DNA of 46,715 nt from Anaerococcus lactolyticus ATCC 51172 (GCF_000156575.1 NZ_GG666044.1:382487-429201); one strand, 5' to 3'; counted from the stretch's first letter, positions 16,546-26,094 are shown. Notes: a model not told the origin generated them from the letters alone. Program-made: numbers and translations.

Positions 16546-17472
16546 CTAACCAATATAAGTTCCTGTTTCGCCTTTTAGGCCGTCTAGAGCTTTTTCTAGA
16601 GATGTTATCAAAGCTTTTGCGCCTTCTTTTGATTTTACAAAGGATAGGGCTGCTTCTATTTTTGGCTTCATTGATCCTTCTGCAAATTCACCGTCTGCTA
16701 GGTATTTTTCAGCTTCTTCTACTGATAGGTGACCTAGCCATTCTTGGTTTTCTTCACCAAAGTGGATGGCTACTTTTTCTACTGCTGTGAGGATTACAAG
16801 TATGTCTGCTCCTACTAGTTCAGCAACTTTTGCAGATGTGAAGTCTTTGTCGATTACTGCGTCAACACCGATTAGTTTGCCATCTTCTTTGATTACAGGA
16901 ATTCCACCACCACCTGCTGCTACTACGATCATTCCATCGTTGTAGAGTTTTTCAACTGCTTTTTTCTCAATTATATCGATTGGTTTTGGGCTTGGTACTA
17001 CTCTTCTGTAGCCCCTGCCTGCGTCTTCTTTGAAGGTGAAGCCTTTAGCTTCTTGTTTTTCTGCTTCTTCTTTAGAATAGAATGATCCAATTGGTTTGGT
17101 TGGATTTTGGAATGCTTTGTCTTCTTTGTCTACCAATACTTGGGTTACAAGTGATACTACAGTTTGGTCCATTTCTCTTTTTGCTAGTTCGTTTTCGATA
17201 GCGTTTTGAAGATGGTAGCCGATATAGCCTTGGCTCATGGCACCACATTCAGCAAATGGCATTTCAGCTGTTTTTGCTTCTGATTTGCTAGCTGTGTCCA
17301 TGGCAAGGTTGATCATGCCTACTTGTGGGCCATTGCCGTGAGATATTATTACTTGGTTGCCTTCTGCTACTAAGTCTACGATTGACTTAGCTGTTACTGC
17401 TACTGCTTTTTTTTGCTCTTCTGGGCTGTTTCCTAGTGCGTTTCCGCCTAGGGCGAGTACGATTTTTTTCAT
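16546..17472 (-). CDS. arcC: Carbamate kinase
   Basis: Catalyses carbamoyl phosphate + ADP to ATP + ammonia + CO2, the energy-yielding step of arginine/citrulline fermentation. Length (308 residues) and motifs are those of the family: ALGGNALG at the N terminus, SHGNGPQVG, AAGGGGIPVI, and VDAVIDKDFTSAKVAELVGAD near the C terminus. It is the last gene of the cluster, 21 bases after the second LOR/SDH gene and followed by a terminator. Together with arcB it forms the lower half of the pathway; arginine deiminase is not in this window. Confidence 0.96.
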   Translation of the reverse strand: MKKIVLALGGNALGNSPEEQKKAVAVTAKSIVDLVAEGNQVIISHGNGPQVGMINLAMDTASKSEAKTAEMPFAECGAMSQGYIGYHLQNAIENELAKREMDQTVVSLVTQVLVDKEDKAFQNPTKPIGSFYSKEEAEKQEAKGFTFKEDAGRGYRRVVPSPKPIDIIEKKAVEKLYNDGMIVVAAGGGGIPVIKEDGKLIGVDAVIDKDFTSAKVAELVGADILVILTAVEKVAIHFGEENQEWLGHLSVEEAEKYLADGEFAEGSMKPKIEAALSFVKSKEGAKALITSLEKALDGLKGETGTYIG

Positions 17473-17493
17473 TGTTTCTCCTTAAGTTTGATT

Positions 17494-18588
17494 TTAGTTG
17501 TTTAAGGCTCTGTCAACGTTTCTGATAAAGTCTTGTACGTTTGTTACCATTGAAACAGCTGTTACTGTTCCCCTGTCTGATAGTTTGTTTACTGCGAATT
17601 CTTGGATGTCTATTGTATACATGTAAACTGGTCTTACTACGCCGTCAAATACGTTGTAGGATGGGGTCATATTTCCTGTTGCGATTGTATATAGGATTGC
17701 GCCCATCATGATGATTGTAGATGTCTTTCTGGCATGTTTTCTCATTTCGTTTTGAGCATCATATACGTTGTTGATTGTTTCAGGGAGTCCTAGTCTGTCA
17801 CGGATGGTGCCTGCTATTACTACTGGAACATTCATTTCTACACAGGCTTTCATGAAGCCGTCTTTAACTTTTCCACTTTCTACAAGAGCCTTGGTTGAGC
17901 CGTATTTTCTGGCCATATTTATGGTTTTGTAGAGATTTTTTGTTGAGTTTTGTTCTTTTTCAAATTTTTCTTGGCCCCAAGTTGTGCCGAAGATTCCTTT
18001 TTCAAGGTCAAAGGCTGCAGTTTCTGTACCACAGAAGATTGCATTTACATAACCATTTCTCACCAATCTTTCAAGCGCTGCTCTTGAGTCTCTGTCTAGG
18101 GCAAGAGCTGCTCCTACTATTAGGGTTACATAACCTTTATGAGCTTTTTCATATTTTAGAACTTCATAGAGGTTATCATAGTCGATTGAGAAGGCTGTTT
18201 CTCTTGATCTACCAGCTCTAAATGCAAATGTATCTTGGTGAGCATCTCCTTCTAGGAAGCCTTGGGTCCATACATAGATACCTTCTGAAGCATCTTCTGT
18301 ACGTCCGATTACTACCTTGTCACCTTTTTTAAGGTTTCTAAATTCAACTATATTTACGCTTTCCTCACCTGGAGTGTCGTTTGCTACGCAAACTGTATCC
18401 ATTCTTGATTGTGCAGCTAGTACCCATTTGCCGTTTATTTTGAAGTATTCTGGATAAACTGAAAGAGCGTGGTAGTTTCTTGGGCTTAGGCCATCTACCT
18501 TTACTTCTTCTAGGGTTACATTTGGTGCATTTTTTAGAAAATCTTTTTCAAAATCTGGATGATGGTATTTTGGCATTTCAAATTTCAT
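17494..18588 (-). CDS. LOR/SDH (archaeal-type ornithine cyclodeaminase) family, divergent paralogue
   Basis: A 364-residue protein homologous to its upstream neighbour and to the C-terminal ornithine cyclodeaminase domain of cyanobacterial ArgZ/AgrE. Conserved framework: AGTIRDRLGLPETI (residues 259-272), NMTPSYNVFDGVVRPVYMY and VTNVQDFI near the end. It departs from the neighbour at otherwise conserved places: LLGGNAMATHDLE becomes FCGTETAAFDLE (185-196) and GHYNHL becomes KNLYKT (217-222), losing the GGN turn and both His. It may be a non-catalytic partner or have a different substrate. Its ATG overlaps the stop of the neighbour (TAATG), suggesting coupled, balanced expression. Confidence 0.85.
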   Translation of the reverse strand: MKFEMPKYHHPDFEKDFLKNAPNVTLEEVKVDGLSPRNYHALSVYPEYFKINGKWVLAAQSRMDTVCVANDTPGEESVNIVEFRNLKKGDKVVIGRTEDASEGIYVWTQGFLEGDAHQDTFAFRAGRSRETAFSIDYDNLYEVLKYEKAHKGYVTLIVGAALALDRDSRAALERLVRNGYVNAIFCGTETAAFDLEKGIFGTTWGQEKFEKEQNSTKNLYKTINMARKYGSTKALVESGKVKDGFMKACVEMNVPVVIAGTIRDRLGLPETINNVYDAQNEMRKHARKTSTIIMMGAILYTIATGNMTPSYNVFDGVVRPVYMYTIDIQEFAVNKLSDRGTVTAVSMVTNVQDFIRNVDRALNN

Positions 18589-19763
18589 TATTGTATCTCT
18601 CCTTCATTTCTATCAGCTTTTTTATCTGCTTCTACATATTCCATTTCAGGAATTTCCATCTCTCTAGCAAAAGCCTTGTTTGCTGGGCTTATTAGAGCTT
18701 TTTCACAGTTTACTACGAAATCTTGTACGTTTGTTACCATTGGCACGTATGCAAGATTTTCCCTAGCTGCTCCTACCTTGTGTACTACGTTTTCTGTTAC
18801 GTCTACACAGTAGAGGTATACTGGTGAAATTTTTCCGTCTTTTCTAATCCTATAGCTAGATGCCATGTTGGCTACTGATAGGGAGTGGAGCATGGTTGCT
18901 ATACAAATAATTACTGTTGCCTTATCAAGTTCTTTCTTTGTTTCTGTAAGTGCTCTATCTTCATCGCCTATTACTTCTGGAAGTGGACCGTCATCTCTGA
19001 TTGATCCTGATAGAACAAATGGTACGTCCATGTCTGATAGGGTTTTGATAATGCCATCTTTTACATTTCCACTTGCGATAAATTCTTTTATAGAACCTGT
19101 TGTTCTTACTTCGTTTAGGAGGTCAAGGTGGTTATAGTGGCCCATTGGTTGGTTTTCTTGGGTGTAGATATTTTGGCCAAGAGCTGTATTTAGAAATCCA
19201 CCTTCAAGGTCGTGGGTTGCCATAGCGTTTCCGCCTAATAGACAGTTGATATAGCCATTTTCTGCTAATTGGTTTAGAGCTTTTCTTGTATCGTAGTCAA
19301 ATACTACTGAAGGACCTAGTACCCATACTATATAACCATCTTCTGAATCTCTTTCGTGTTGTAAAAGCTCGAATAGATTATCATAGTCTTCAGAGAATGA
19401 TGTTTCTACAGCCTTGCCTGGTCTAGAATATACATCTTCTGGGAAGGCGTTGTTATAAACAAAGATACCGTCTTCGATTTTGCCGTCTTCGCTTACTACA
19501 ACTTGTTCACCTTTTTTAAGGTCTCTTATTTCTTCTACTACGATTTTGCCGTCTTTTAGGACTGCTACGCAGTTTAATGATGTATGTTCAGGTAGGATCC
19601 ACTTTCCATCAACCTTGTAGAAGGTAGGCATATGACGGGTAAGGTAGAAATCATCAGGTGCAACACCGTCTTTTTCTACTTCTTGTAGGCTAATATTTTG
19701 TGCTTTCTTGAACTTTTCTTCTGAAAAGTCTGGTGTAACAAATTCTGGTACTTTAAATTCCAT
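18588..19763 (-). CDS. LOR/SDH family protein, probable archaeal-type ornithine cyclodeaminase
   Basis: A 391-residue protein. Family members deaminate and cyclise ornithine to proline and ammonia using NAD. Visible signatures: VLGPSVVFDYD (148-158), LLGGNAMATHDLE (175-187), GHYNHL (208-213), SGSIRDDGPLPEVI (252-265) and TMLHSLSVANMASS (290-303), matching the ArgZ/AgrE C-terminal domain as I recall it. This copy keeps the conserved residues, so it is the likelier catalyst. It sits between the Clp-like gene (4 bases away) and the divergent paralogue, in a cluster with arcB and arcC, which would supply ornithine. The reaction is inferred from family and context. Confidence 0.85.
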   Translation of the reverse strand: MEFKVPEFVTPDFSEEKFKKAQNISLQEVEKDGVAPDDFYLTRHMPTFYKVDGKWILPEHTSLNCVAVLKDGKIVVEEIRDLKKGEQVVVSEDGKIEDGIFVYNNAFPEDVYSRPGKAVETSFSEDYDNLFELLQHERDSEDGYIVWVLGPSVVFDYDTRKALNQLAENGYINCLLGGNAMATHDLEGGFLNTALGQNIYTQENQPMGHYNHLDLLNEVRTTGSIKEFIASGNVKDGIIKTLSDMDVPFVLSGSIRDDGPLPEVIGDEDRALTETKKELDKATVIICIATMLHSLSVANMASSYRIRKDGKISPVYLYCVDVTENVVHKVGAARENLAYVPMVTNVQDFVVNCEKALISPANKAFAREMEIPEMEYVEADKKADRNEGEIQ

Positions 19764-19767
19764 TTTT

Positions 19768-22299
19768 CTACTCCTTATTATTTTTTTCTTTCAACTTGAC
19801 AGTGAACTTATTTTCACCATCAAAATCCAAGATTAATTCTGAGAATGCTTTTATTTCACTTGTGAGATTCTTCTCACAAATCAAAAAGTAAACATCCTGT
19901 TCTATAAGCTTCTTCAAGCTCCTTGCATCAAAGCCCTCATCTTTTGCATATTTGCCGAATTTATCAAAAAATCCACCTGCATAAGATAGGTTTATTTGCC
20001 TTTCTGCCAAGGCTTTTTCTAATTCCTTAAAGTTTAAGGAAATAAGCTTATCCAATTTATCATCGTCCAAACGCTTGAGTTTGAAGACATAATCGACATA
20101 CTTGCCAAAGTCGACGTCGAGTTTCTCTTTGGCACTTTCATCGCCATCTTCCACAGTCATAGTTAAAACTACAATAGAATTTTTAAGGTTGATATCACGT
20201 CCCTTATTATCCTTGATAGTTCCATCTTGAACGATTTGTAAAACTAGGTTTTGAACCTCGAAATGTGCGTTTTCAATATTTTCAAAAACCAAAACACTAT
20301 AAGGCTTTGTCCTTAGTGCCTGGGTCAAAACTCCTCCAAATTCGTAACCAACATAACCTGGTGGCGCTCCAATTAATTTTGTAATTGATGACTTGTCAGT
20401 AAATTCGCTCATGTCAAAGCTTAGTAGGGACTTATCACCCTCATAAAGGTAGTCTGCCAAAAGTTTGGCTATATAAGACTTACCCGAAGATGATGGACCT
20501 GTAACAATAAAGCTTAAGACTGGCTTACTTCTCTCAAAAAGTCCACCTTCAGCTATGATATAGGTATTGATAATCTTATCAATCATATCATCGCCACCTA
20601 CGAATTCTTCCTTGAGTTTTTCTCTTACGATATTTATAGAATCAAGTTTGTCGTATTGGAGTTTGGACTTTGGCATCCCACTCATCTTTGAAATAATATC
20701 CTTAACCTCAGATACACCGACCTTGGTTCTTAACGGATAAAATTCGCCTTGATTTTCTATTTTCTTTAGTTTTTCGCTTACATTGTCTTTTAGACTTACA
20801 AACTTATCAAGATTTTCAAAGTCTCTCTTATCCTTAGCTTCTTCTATCTCAAAGCCTATGATGTCGATTTCTCTTTCAAGCTTGACAATAGTTTCTTGTC
20901 TTTCTTTTTCTTTATTATATAAGTCAGTTTTTTTCTCGAGTTCTTTTTCGAGTTCTTTGATTTTTTCTTCTTTTTCCTTAGACCTATGGTTCGATAGGCT
21001 GTCTTTTTCGTTCTTTAAGGCGATGTTTTCCATTTCGAGCTGGATAATTTTCCTGTGGAGCTCATCTAACTCTTCTGGCTTTTGATCTCTTGCCATCTTA
21101 ACCTGGGCACAGGCCTCGTCTATAACGTCAATAGCTACATCTGGGAGTTTTCTTTCTGTCAAAAACCTCTTTGATAACTTCACTGCCTCTGTAAGCGCAG
21201 GGTCAGTTATCTTGATCATGTGGTGGTTTTCATACTTAGATTTAATTCCCCTCATGATGGCTATGGTAGTTTCTATACTTGGCTCCTCGATTAATATCTT
21301 TTGGAAACGCCTATCAAGAGCCTTGTCCACCTCTATATACTTTCTGTATTCTTCGATGGTTGTAGCACCTATTGTTAAAATATCGCCTCTTGCAAGCATC
21401 GGCTTTAGCATATTTGCTGTATCCATAGTCCCACTTGCAGATCCAGAGCCTATTATGTTGTGGATTTCATCTATAAATAGAATTATCCTACCCTTAGAAT
21501 CCTTAATTATCTCAAGGATTTTCTTAAGTCTCTCCTCAAAATCTCCCCTATATTTAGCACCTGCAACGAGGGATGTCATATCTAGGGAGAAAATTATCTT
21601 ATCTTTTAAATCATCTGGTACGTCACCAGCTACTATCCTCTGGACAATACCTTCAACTATGGCAGTTTTACCAACCCCCGCATCCCCGATTAAGACCGGA
21701 TTGTTTTTTATCCTTCTAGATAAAATCCTGATGGCGGTTCTGGTTTCCTCTTCCCTGCCAATAACAGGGTCAAGCCTTCCTTCGATGGCTTCCTTGGTGA
21801 GGACTGTCCCGTATTTTTCAAGGTTTATTATAGTTTCTTGGTCGACGCCCTTTAGTAGGTATTCATTAAATTTCTTAGCAACAAGTTCATTGAAATTTTT
21901 ATAAGTAAGCCCATGAGTCGCTGCAAGTTTTGCAGTCGGCATATCAGCTTCTCTCAAAAGAGCGAGCATCAGGTGTTCAGTCTTAATTTTTTCTTCAAAC
22001 TGGTTTCTAGAAATTTCTTCTGCTATCAAAAGGGCTCTTTGGTAGGACCTAGATGTGTAAAGGGATGAAATCCCCTTGGCTGACCTCAGTTTGGTCAGAG
22101 CATTTTCTGTATCATCCAAAACATCTTGGTAGATTACCTTCAATTCCTTGAAATATGTCCTTATTAATTTTTCCTCTAAGGTCAAAATCGCATAGAAAAT
22201 GTGAAGGTCAGATACCTCTACGTTATTTTTTCTGATGGCAACCTTATTGGCTTCTTTAATAATTTCCACAGAAGATTGTGAATACTTACTTATATCCAT
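19768..22299 (-). CDS. ClpB-like Hsp100 AAA+ protein with degenerate second ATPase domain
   Basis: An 843-residue unfoldase/disaggregase homologue. Clp N-domain repeats (about 1-145); AAA domain 1 intact (GDAGVGKT 205-212, ILFIDE 273-278); a long coiled-coil middle domain (about 405-520) as in ClpB; AAA domain 2 with Walker A GPSSSGKS (601-608) and pore loop GAPPGYVGYE (644-653). Domain 2 has lost hydrolysis residues: Walker B Asp-Glu is Glu673-Asn674, the sensor-1 Asn is Thr715, and the arginine-finger region FLNRID reads FGKYVD (731-736). No IGF loop for ClpP is seen. It lies between transporter and enzyme genes of the arc cluster with 4-6-base gaps, so it is part of that operon. Confidence 0.88.
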   Translation of the reverse strand: MDISKYSQSSVEIIKEANKVAIRKNNVEVSDLHIFYAILTLEEKLIRTYFKELKVIYQDVLDDTENALTKLRSAKGISSLYTSRSYQRALLIAEEISRNQFEEKIKTEHLMLALLREADMPTAKLAATHGLTYKNFNELVAKKFNEYLLKGVDQETIINLEKYGTVLTKEAIEGRLDPVIGREEETRTAIRILSRRIKNNPVLIGDAGVGKTAIVEGIVQRIVAGDVPDDLKDKIIFSLDMTSLVAGAKYRGDFEERLKKILEIIKDSKGRIILFIDEIHNIIGSGSASGTMDTANMLKPMLARGDILTIGATTIEEYRKYIEVDKALDRRFQKILIEEPSIETTIAIMRGIKSKYENHHMIKITDPALTEAVKLSKRFLTERKLPDVAIDVIDEACAQVKMARDQKPEELDELHRKIIQLEMENIALKNEKDSLSNHRSKEKEEKIKELEKELEKKTDLYNKEKERQETIVKLEREIDIIGFEIEEAKDKRDFENLDKFVSLKDNVSEKLKKIENQGEFYPLRTKVGVSEVKDIISKMSGMPKSKLQYDKLDSINIVREKLKEEFVGGDDMIDKIINTYIIAEGGLFERSKPVLSFIVTGPSSSGKSYIAKLLADYLYEGDKSLLSFDMSEFTDKSSITKLIGAPPGYVGYEFGGVLTQALRTKPYSVLVFENIENAHFEVQNLVLQIVQDGTIKDNKGRDINLKNSIVVLTMTVEDGDESAKEKLDVDFGKYVDYVFKLKRLDDDKLDKLISLNFKELEKALAERQINLSYAGGFFDKFGKYAKDEGFDARSLKKLIEQDVYFLICEKNLTSEIKAFSELILDFDGENKFTVKLKEKNNKE

Positions 22300-22305
22300 A
22301 TTTAC

Positions 22306-23481
22306 CTATCCTAACACCATATATATTAGGTGGGCAGCAATACCTGCTCCGAGTCCTCCTATAGTATGGCACAAAATTGCATTACCTGTCATTTCTTTTG
22401 TCTCTAGGGCATCCATCATGGCTATGTGAGTTGATAAATAGCCTGACCAGCACATACAAATTGATGTAAATACTGCTATGTCGTTTGCTGTCACTATGCC
22501 TCTGCCAGACATATCTGCTACAATACCAATGGCTGCTCCAGCTGAGCCTAGGGCTGTGATTGGTACAGCTATGGCTTCTGGTGAGTTAAAACCAAAAAGT
22601 GGGTTGATGAGGAAGGCAAGTTTTTCGCCTATCATTGGTAATATTGCAATTCCTTGGTTGGCTTCGCCTGTATAACCGTTAGCTCCTGCTCCATTTGTAA
22701 GCATGACTACTATGGTACAAATAAGGCAAACGCCTGGGATTATTGCAACACCCATGTCTACTCCGACCTTACCACCGTCTAGGAAGGCTGTTATAAACCT
22801 AGCCCCTGCAGATCCTTCTCTGACTTTTCTATAGCCATCTGGCACATTTGCTGCTCCCTTGGTTTCAACCATTTCTTCTGTGCCGTAATATTTTTTGGTC
22901 CTAGAAATCATTAGTCTAACTGATATGATAGAACCAACTACAGCACCAACGAGTCCGACAAGGGCGCCCTTCATAGCATTATCAACAGGTAGGGCCATCA
23001 TAGATGTAACTGTGATAAGTCCCATACCAAAGGAAGTTCCTAGGTTGGTTAGGGCTGGCATCTGATATTTTTTGAAATATTTTCTAAAGTTATCGTCAGC
23101 TGCAAGTGTTAGTATGGCTGGGTTATCAGACATAAAACAATTTAGCATACCAAGAGAAGATGCACCTGGTAGGTCGTATATAGGCTTCATTATCTTTGAA
23201 ACTAGCCTGTTTACTAGGGCAATAACGCCAAATTCTGAAAATATAGCAGATATACCACCTGCTAAAACTGCAACGGCCATCAAATATAGGCAGACATTCA
23301 TCAAAAGGTCGTATGATGTGAGCATCATTGTCTTGATCATGTTTGTCCCGCCCATTATAGAACCCATATAGATAAAGAGGCCTAGAAAAGCTGCCAGAAA
23401 TATAAATACCTCTGGGCCAACATCTTTCTTTATGGTTTTGTCCATTTTTAATTCGTCTCTTATTTCTTCTAATTCTTCCAT
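22306..23481 (-). CDS. YjiH family membrane protein (nucleoside-recognition/Gate domain)
   Basis: A 391-residue integral membrane protein with about ten hydrophobic segments. Features of the YjiH family: SDNPAILTLAADDNF, GGKVGVDMGVAIIPGVCL and GLGAGIAAHLIYMVLG at the end. Members often neighbour amino-acid catabolic genes and are presumed transporters; no substrate is established. Here it lies 6 bases upstream of the Clp-like gene and downstream of the AgcS symporter, from which a terminator-like hairpin separates it. A role in moving citrulline, ornithine or proline is an inference from context. Confidence 0.82.
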   Translation of the reverse strand: MEELEEIRDELKMDKTIKKDVGPEVFIFLAAFLGLFIYMGSIMGGTNMIKTMMLTSYDLLMNVCLYLMAVAVLAGGISAIFSEFGVIALVNRLVSKIMKPIYDLPGASSLGMLNCFMSDNPAILTLAADDNFRKYFKKYQMPALTNLGTSFGMGLITVTSMMALPVDNAMKGALVGLVGAVVGSIISVRLMISRTKKYYGTEEMVETKGAANVPDGYRKVREGSAGARFITAFLDGGKVGVDMGVAIIPGVCLICTIVVMLTNGAGANGYTGEANQGIAILPMIGEKLAFLINPLFGFNSPEAIAVPITALGSAGAAIGIVADMSGRGIVTANDIAVFTSICMCWSGYLSTHIAMMDALETKEMTGNAILCHTIGGLGAGIAAHLIYMVLG

Positions 23482-23527
23482 TTAATCATCCTTAACAAGA
23501 TAAATCTTTATTTTTTTCAAATGCTTT

Positions 23528-23566
23528 AACTAAAAATATCCGAAAGAATCGGACATTTTTAGTTTT
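23528..23566. terminator. Hairpin between AgcS and YjiH genes
   Basis: AACTAAAAATATCCG pairs with CGGACATTTTTAGTT, with T-rich 3' ends on both strands. It could end the arcB-agcS transcript or let only part of it continue into the downstream genes. Confidence 0.65.
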
Positions 23567-23602
23567 ATGCACCTGTTAATTAAACTTAGTTTAATTTTTT
23601 AT

Positions 23603-24967
23603 TTACTTAGCTCCTGGGTAGAATTTAGGATCATTGAAGAATTCATCAACGAGTTCTCTAATTTCACCACTTAAGATAATCATACCAACCATGTTGGTAA
23701 ATACTACTAATCCTAGGGTTGCATCAAGAAATACTCCTGCGTTATCAAATGATACAAATCCACCTAGAAGGATCATAGCACATGCTATAAATCTAACTAT
23801 CTTACCTACTGTTGTACCAAATAAGTATTCACCTTGTTTTTCAGCGTAGAATACGATTACTATAATTGTAGAAAGTACAAATAGGAAGAGTGAAACTGCG
23901 ATTATTGCTGTACCGATTTGACCGAAAGCAGAGTTAAATGCTCTTTCAACTCCGATATCTTTCATGTCTGGGTTTTGCCATAGACCTGTTGTTAATACAA
24001 CAAGGGCAGATATTGTACAAACTATAACTGTATCAGCGATAACTTCGAAGATACCCCACATACCTTGACGGCATGGATGGTCAGTAACAGCTGTAGCGTG
24101 TGCGTATGGAGCAGAACCCATACCAGCTTCGTTAGAGTAGCATCCTCTAGCTGCACCGGCTTTGATTAATGCTGAGATACCTGCACCAGCAACACCACCA
24201 CCGATAGCTCTTGGGTTAAATGCGCCAACAAAGATTTCTTTGAAAGCTGCTGGAACTTGGTCGATGTGCATGATTATAACAAGAAGACCTGCTATGATAT
24301 AAACAGCTGCCATTAATGGAACCATTTTTTCTGTTACTTGAGCGATTCTCTTGATACCACCGTAAGCAACTAATACTACTAGAATAGTAATAACAACTGC
24401 GCCTACTAGACGGCTTAGACCTAATTGTTCAAGTGGGCCTACTGCTGAAATTGTTTGTAGGGTAATTGATGGAAGAATTTCAATCATGAAGAAGAAAGAA
24501 ACTAAGAATCCCATTATCTTACCAAGAGTACCACCTATACCTTTTTTGAATGTATAAGATGGACCACCTACGAATTCACCATCAGCGTTTTTCTCACGGT
24601 ATTTAATACCTAGTACGATTTCTGCAAATTTTGTACCTTGTCCGATAAGAGCTGCTATCCACATCCAGAAAACTGCTCCTGGACCTGCTGTAAAGATAAT
24701 AGATGGAGCTACTACTATGTTAGCTGCACCTATTGATGAAGCAAGGGCTGCTGATGCTGCTTGGAATGGTGAAACTGAACCTTCGCCGCCAACATCAGAT
24801 TTAAACATCTTTCCAAACGTTTGCTTAAGTACGAAAGGAAGGTATTTTATTTGAACAAATCCCATTCTGAATGAGATTAAAAGACCACCACCTAATAATA
24901 CTATAAGGATAGGCCATCCCCAGAACCAACCTGTCAGTTTTGATATAATATCTAATATTGCTTGCAT
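23603..24967 (-). CDS. AgcS family sodium:amino-acid symporter
   Basis: A 454-residue transporter of the alanine/glycine:cation symporter family with about ten to eleven membrane helices. Diagnostic stretches: GPGAVFWMWIAALIGQGTKF, VGGPSYTFKKGIGG and ARGCYSNEAGMGSAPYAHA. It imports a small amino acid with Na+. Its place directly after arcB suggests a substrate linked to citrulline/ornithine metabolism, but the family is best known for alanine, glycine and glutamine. It is preceded by a long imperfect hairpin in the intercistronic gap. Confidence 0.9.
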   Translation of the reverse strand: MQAILDIISKLTGWFWGWPILIVLLGGGLLISFRMGFVQIKYLPFVLKQTFGKMFKSDVGGEGSVSPFQAASAALASSIGAANIVVAPSIIFTAGPGAVFWMWIAALIGQGTKFAEIVLGIKYREKNADGEFVGGPSYTFKKGIGGTLGKIMGFLVSFFFMIEILPSITLQTISAVGPLEQLGLSRLVGAVVITILVVLVAYGGIKRIAQVTEKMVPLMAAVYIIAGLLVIIMHIDQVPAAFKEIFVGAFNPRAIGGGVAGAGISALIKAGAARGCYSNEAGMGSAPYAHATAVTDHPCRQGMWGIFEVIADTVIVCTISALVVLTTGLWQNPDMKDIGVERAFNSAFGQIGTAIIAVSLFLFVLSTIIVIVFYAEKQGEYLFGTTVGKIVRFIACAMILLGGFVSFDNAGVFLDATLGLVVFTNMVGMIILSGEIRELVDEFFNDPKFYPGAK

Positions 24968-24989
24968 AATAATTCCTTTTTAATTTTAT

Positions 24990-25067
24990 GGAGCCTTGGC
25001 CAAAAGGTTTCCTCTTAGACTAAAGAAGATTTTCAAGAATCTAAGTTTACTTCCTAAGGCCAGCCCC
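24990..25067 (-). promoter_or_regulatory. Structured intercistronic RNA before the AgcS gene
   Basis: On the minus strand GGGGCT pairs with GGCTCC, GGCC with GGCC, and CTTAGA with TCTAAG, giving a stacked imperfect hairpin of about 78 bases that ends 22 bases before the AgcS start. It may be a processing or stabilising element, or a leader; it matches no riboswitch class I know. Confidence 0.5.
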
Positions 25068-25101
25068 ATCCTTGTATTTTTTTATAGTCTAGTTTAAAAA
25101 A

Positions 25102-26094
25102 CTAGCAAAGGGTTGCATACATAACTGCTTTTATAGTATGCATTCTGTTTTCTGCTTCTTCAAATACTAATGATTGTGCGCTTTCAAATACTTCGTCAGT
25201 AACTTCTATTGATTCCATACCATATTTTTCAAATATTTCTTGTCCAACTTTTGTTCCTTTATCGTGGAATGATGGTAAGCAGTGTAGGAAGATAGCTTCT
25301 TTATCTGCATTAGCCATAACTTCTTTTGTTACTTGGTATGGTTTAAGAATCTTAATTCTCTTTTCCCATTCTTCTTTTGGTTCACCCATTGATACCCAAA
25401 CGTCAGTGTAGATTACGTTAGCGTCTTTGCTTGCTGCGTCTACATCTTCAGTAAGTGTAACTGTTGAGAAGTTTTCAGCTGCGATCTTTTCGCATTCTTT
25501 AACTAGCCATTCTTCTGGGAATAATTCTTTTGGAGCGCATGCTACAAAGTCAACACCAAGTTTAGCACAAACTACCATTAGAGAGTTTGCCATGTTGTTT
25601 CTAGCATCGCCGAAATATACAAATTTGAGTCCTTTTAGACGACCAAAATGTTCTTCGATTGTTAGCATATCAGCTAGCATTTGTGTTGGGTGCCATTGGT
25701 CTGTTAGACCGTTCCATACTGGAACACCTGAGTATTTAGCAAGATCTTCAACGTGTTCTTGTTTAAATCCTCTAAATTCGATACCATCATACATTCTACC
25801 AAGAACTCTAGCAGTATCAGCTACAGATTCTTTGTGGCCGATTTGAGATCCTGTTGGATCAAGATATGTTACGCCCATACCAAGGTCATAACCTGCTACT
25901 TCAAATGAACATCTTGTTCTTGTAGATGTTTTTTCGAATATAATAGCAATATTTTTACCTTCTAGGTATCTATGAGGAACGCCTGCTCTCTTCATGTCTT
26001 TGAAGTTTTTAGATAGGTCTAATAAGTATCTAATGTCCTCTGTTGAAAAATCAAGTAATTTTAAAAATGATTTTCCTCTGAAATTTTTTGCCAT
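25102..26094 (-). CDS. arcB: Ornithine carbamoyltransferase, catabolic
   Basis: Interconverts citrulline + phosphate and ornithine + carbamoyl phosphate. All family motifs are present: STRTR (residues 57-61) for carbamoyl phosphate, [11 protein letters not shown], the ornithine-binding DVWVSMG and [10 protein letters not shown]. Length (330 residues) is normal. The start is the ATG at 26094 ([10 protein letters not shown]) with AAAGGAGAG upstream; an in-frame GTG at 26127 lacks such a site. As first gene of the cluster with arcC last, the catabolic direction is inferred. Divergent from the AraC-type regulator. Confidence 0.95.
   Translation of the reverse strand: MAKNFRGKSFLKLLDFSTEDIRYLLDLSKNFKDMKRAGVPHRYLEGKNIAIIFEKTSTRTRCSFEVAGYDLGMGVTYLDPTGSQIGHKESVADTARVLGRMYDGIEFRGFKQEHVEDLAKYSGVPVWNGLTDQWHPTQMLADMLTIEEHFGRLKGLKFVYFGDARNNMANSLMVVCAKLGVDFVACAPKELFPEEWLVKECEKIAAENFSTVTLTEDVDAASKDANVIYTDVWVSMGEPKEEWEKRIKILKPYQVTKEVMANADKEAIFLHCLPSFHDKGTKVGQEIFEKYGMESIEVTDEVFESAQSLVFEEAENRMHTIKAVMYATLC

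Noticed and set aside
18588-19763. Lysine-ketoglutarate reductase/saccharopine dehydrogenase for lysine degradation
   Set aside because: The LOR/SDH name is a family label; the neighbourhood (arcB, arcC) and the ArgZ/AgrE-like motifs favour ornithine as substrate.
19768-22299. Simple annotation as a normal ClpB
   Set aside because: N-domain and middle domain fit ClpB, but the second ATPase domain lacks catalytic residues, so the plain name would mislead.
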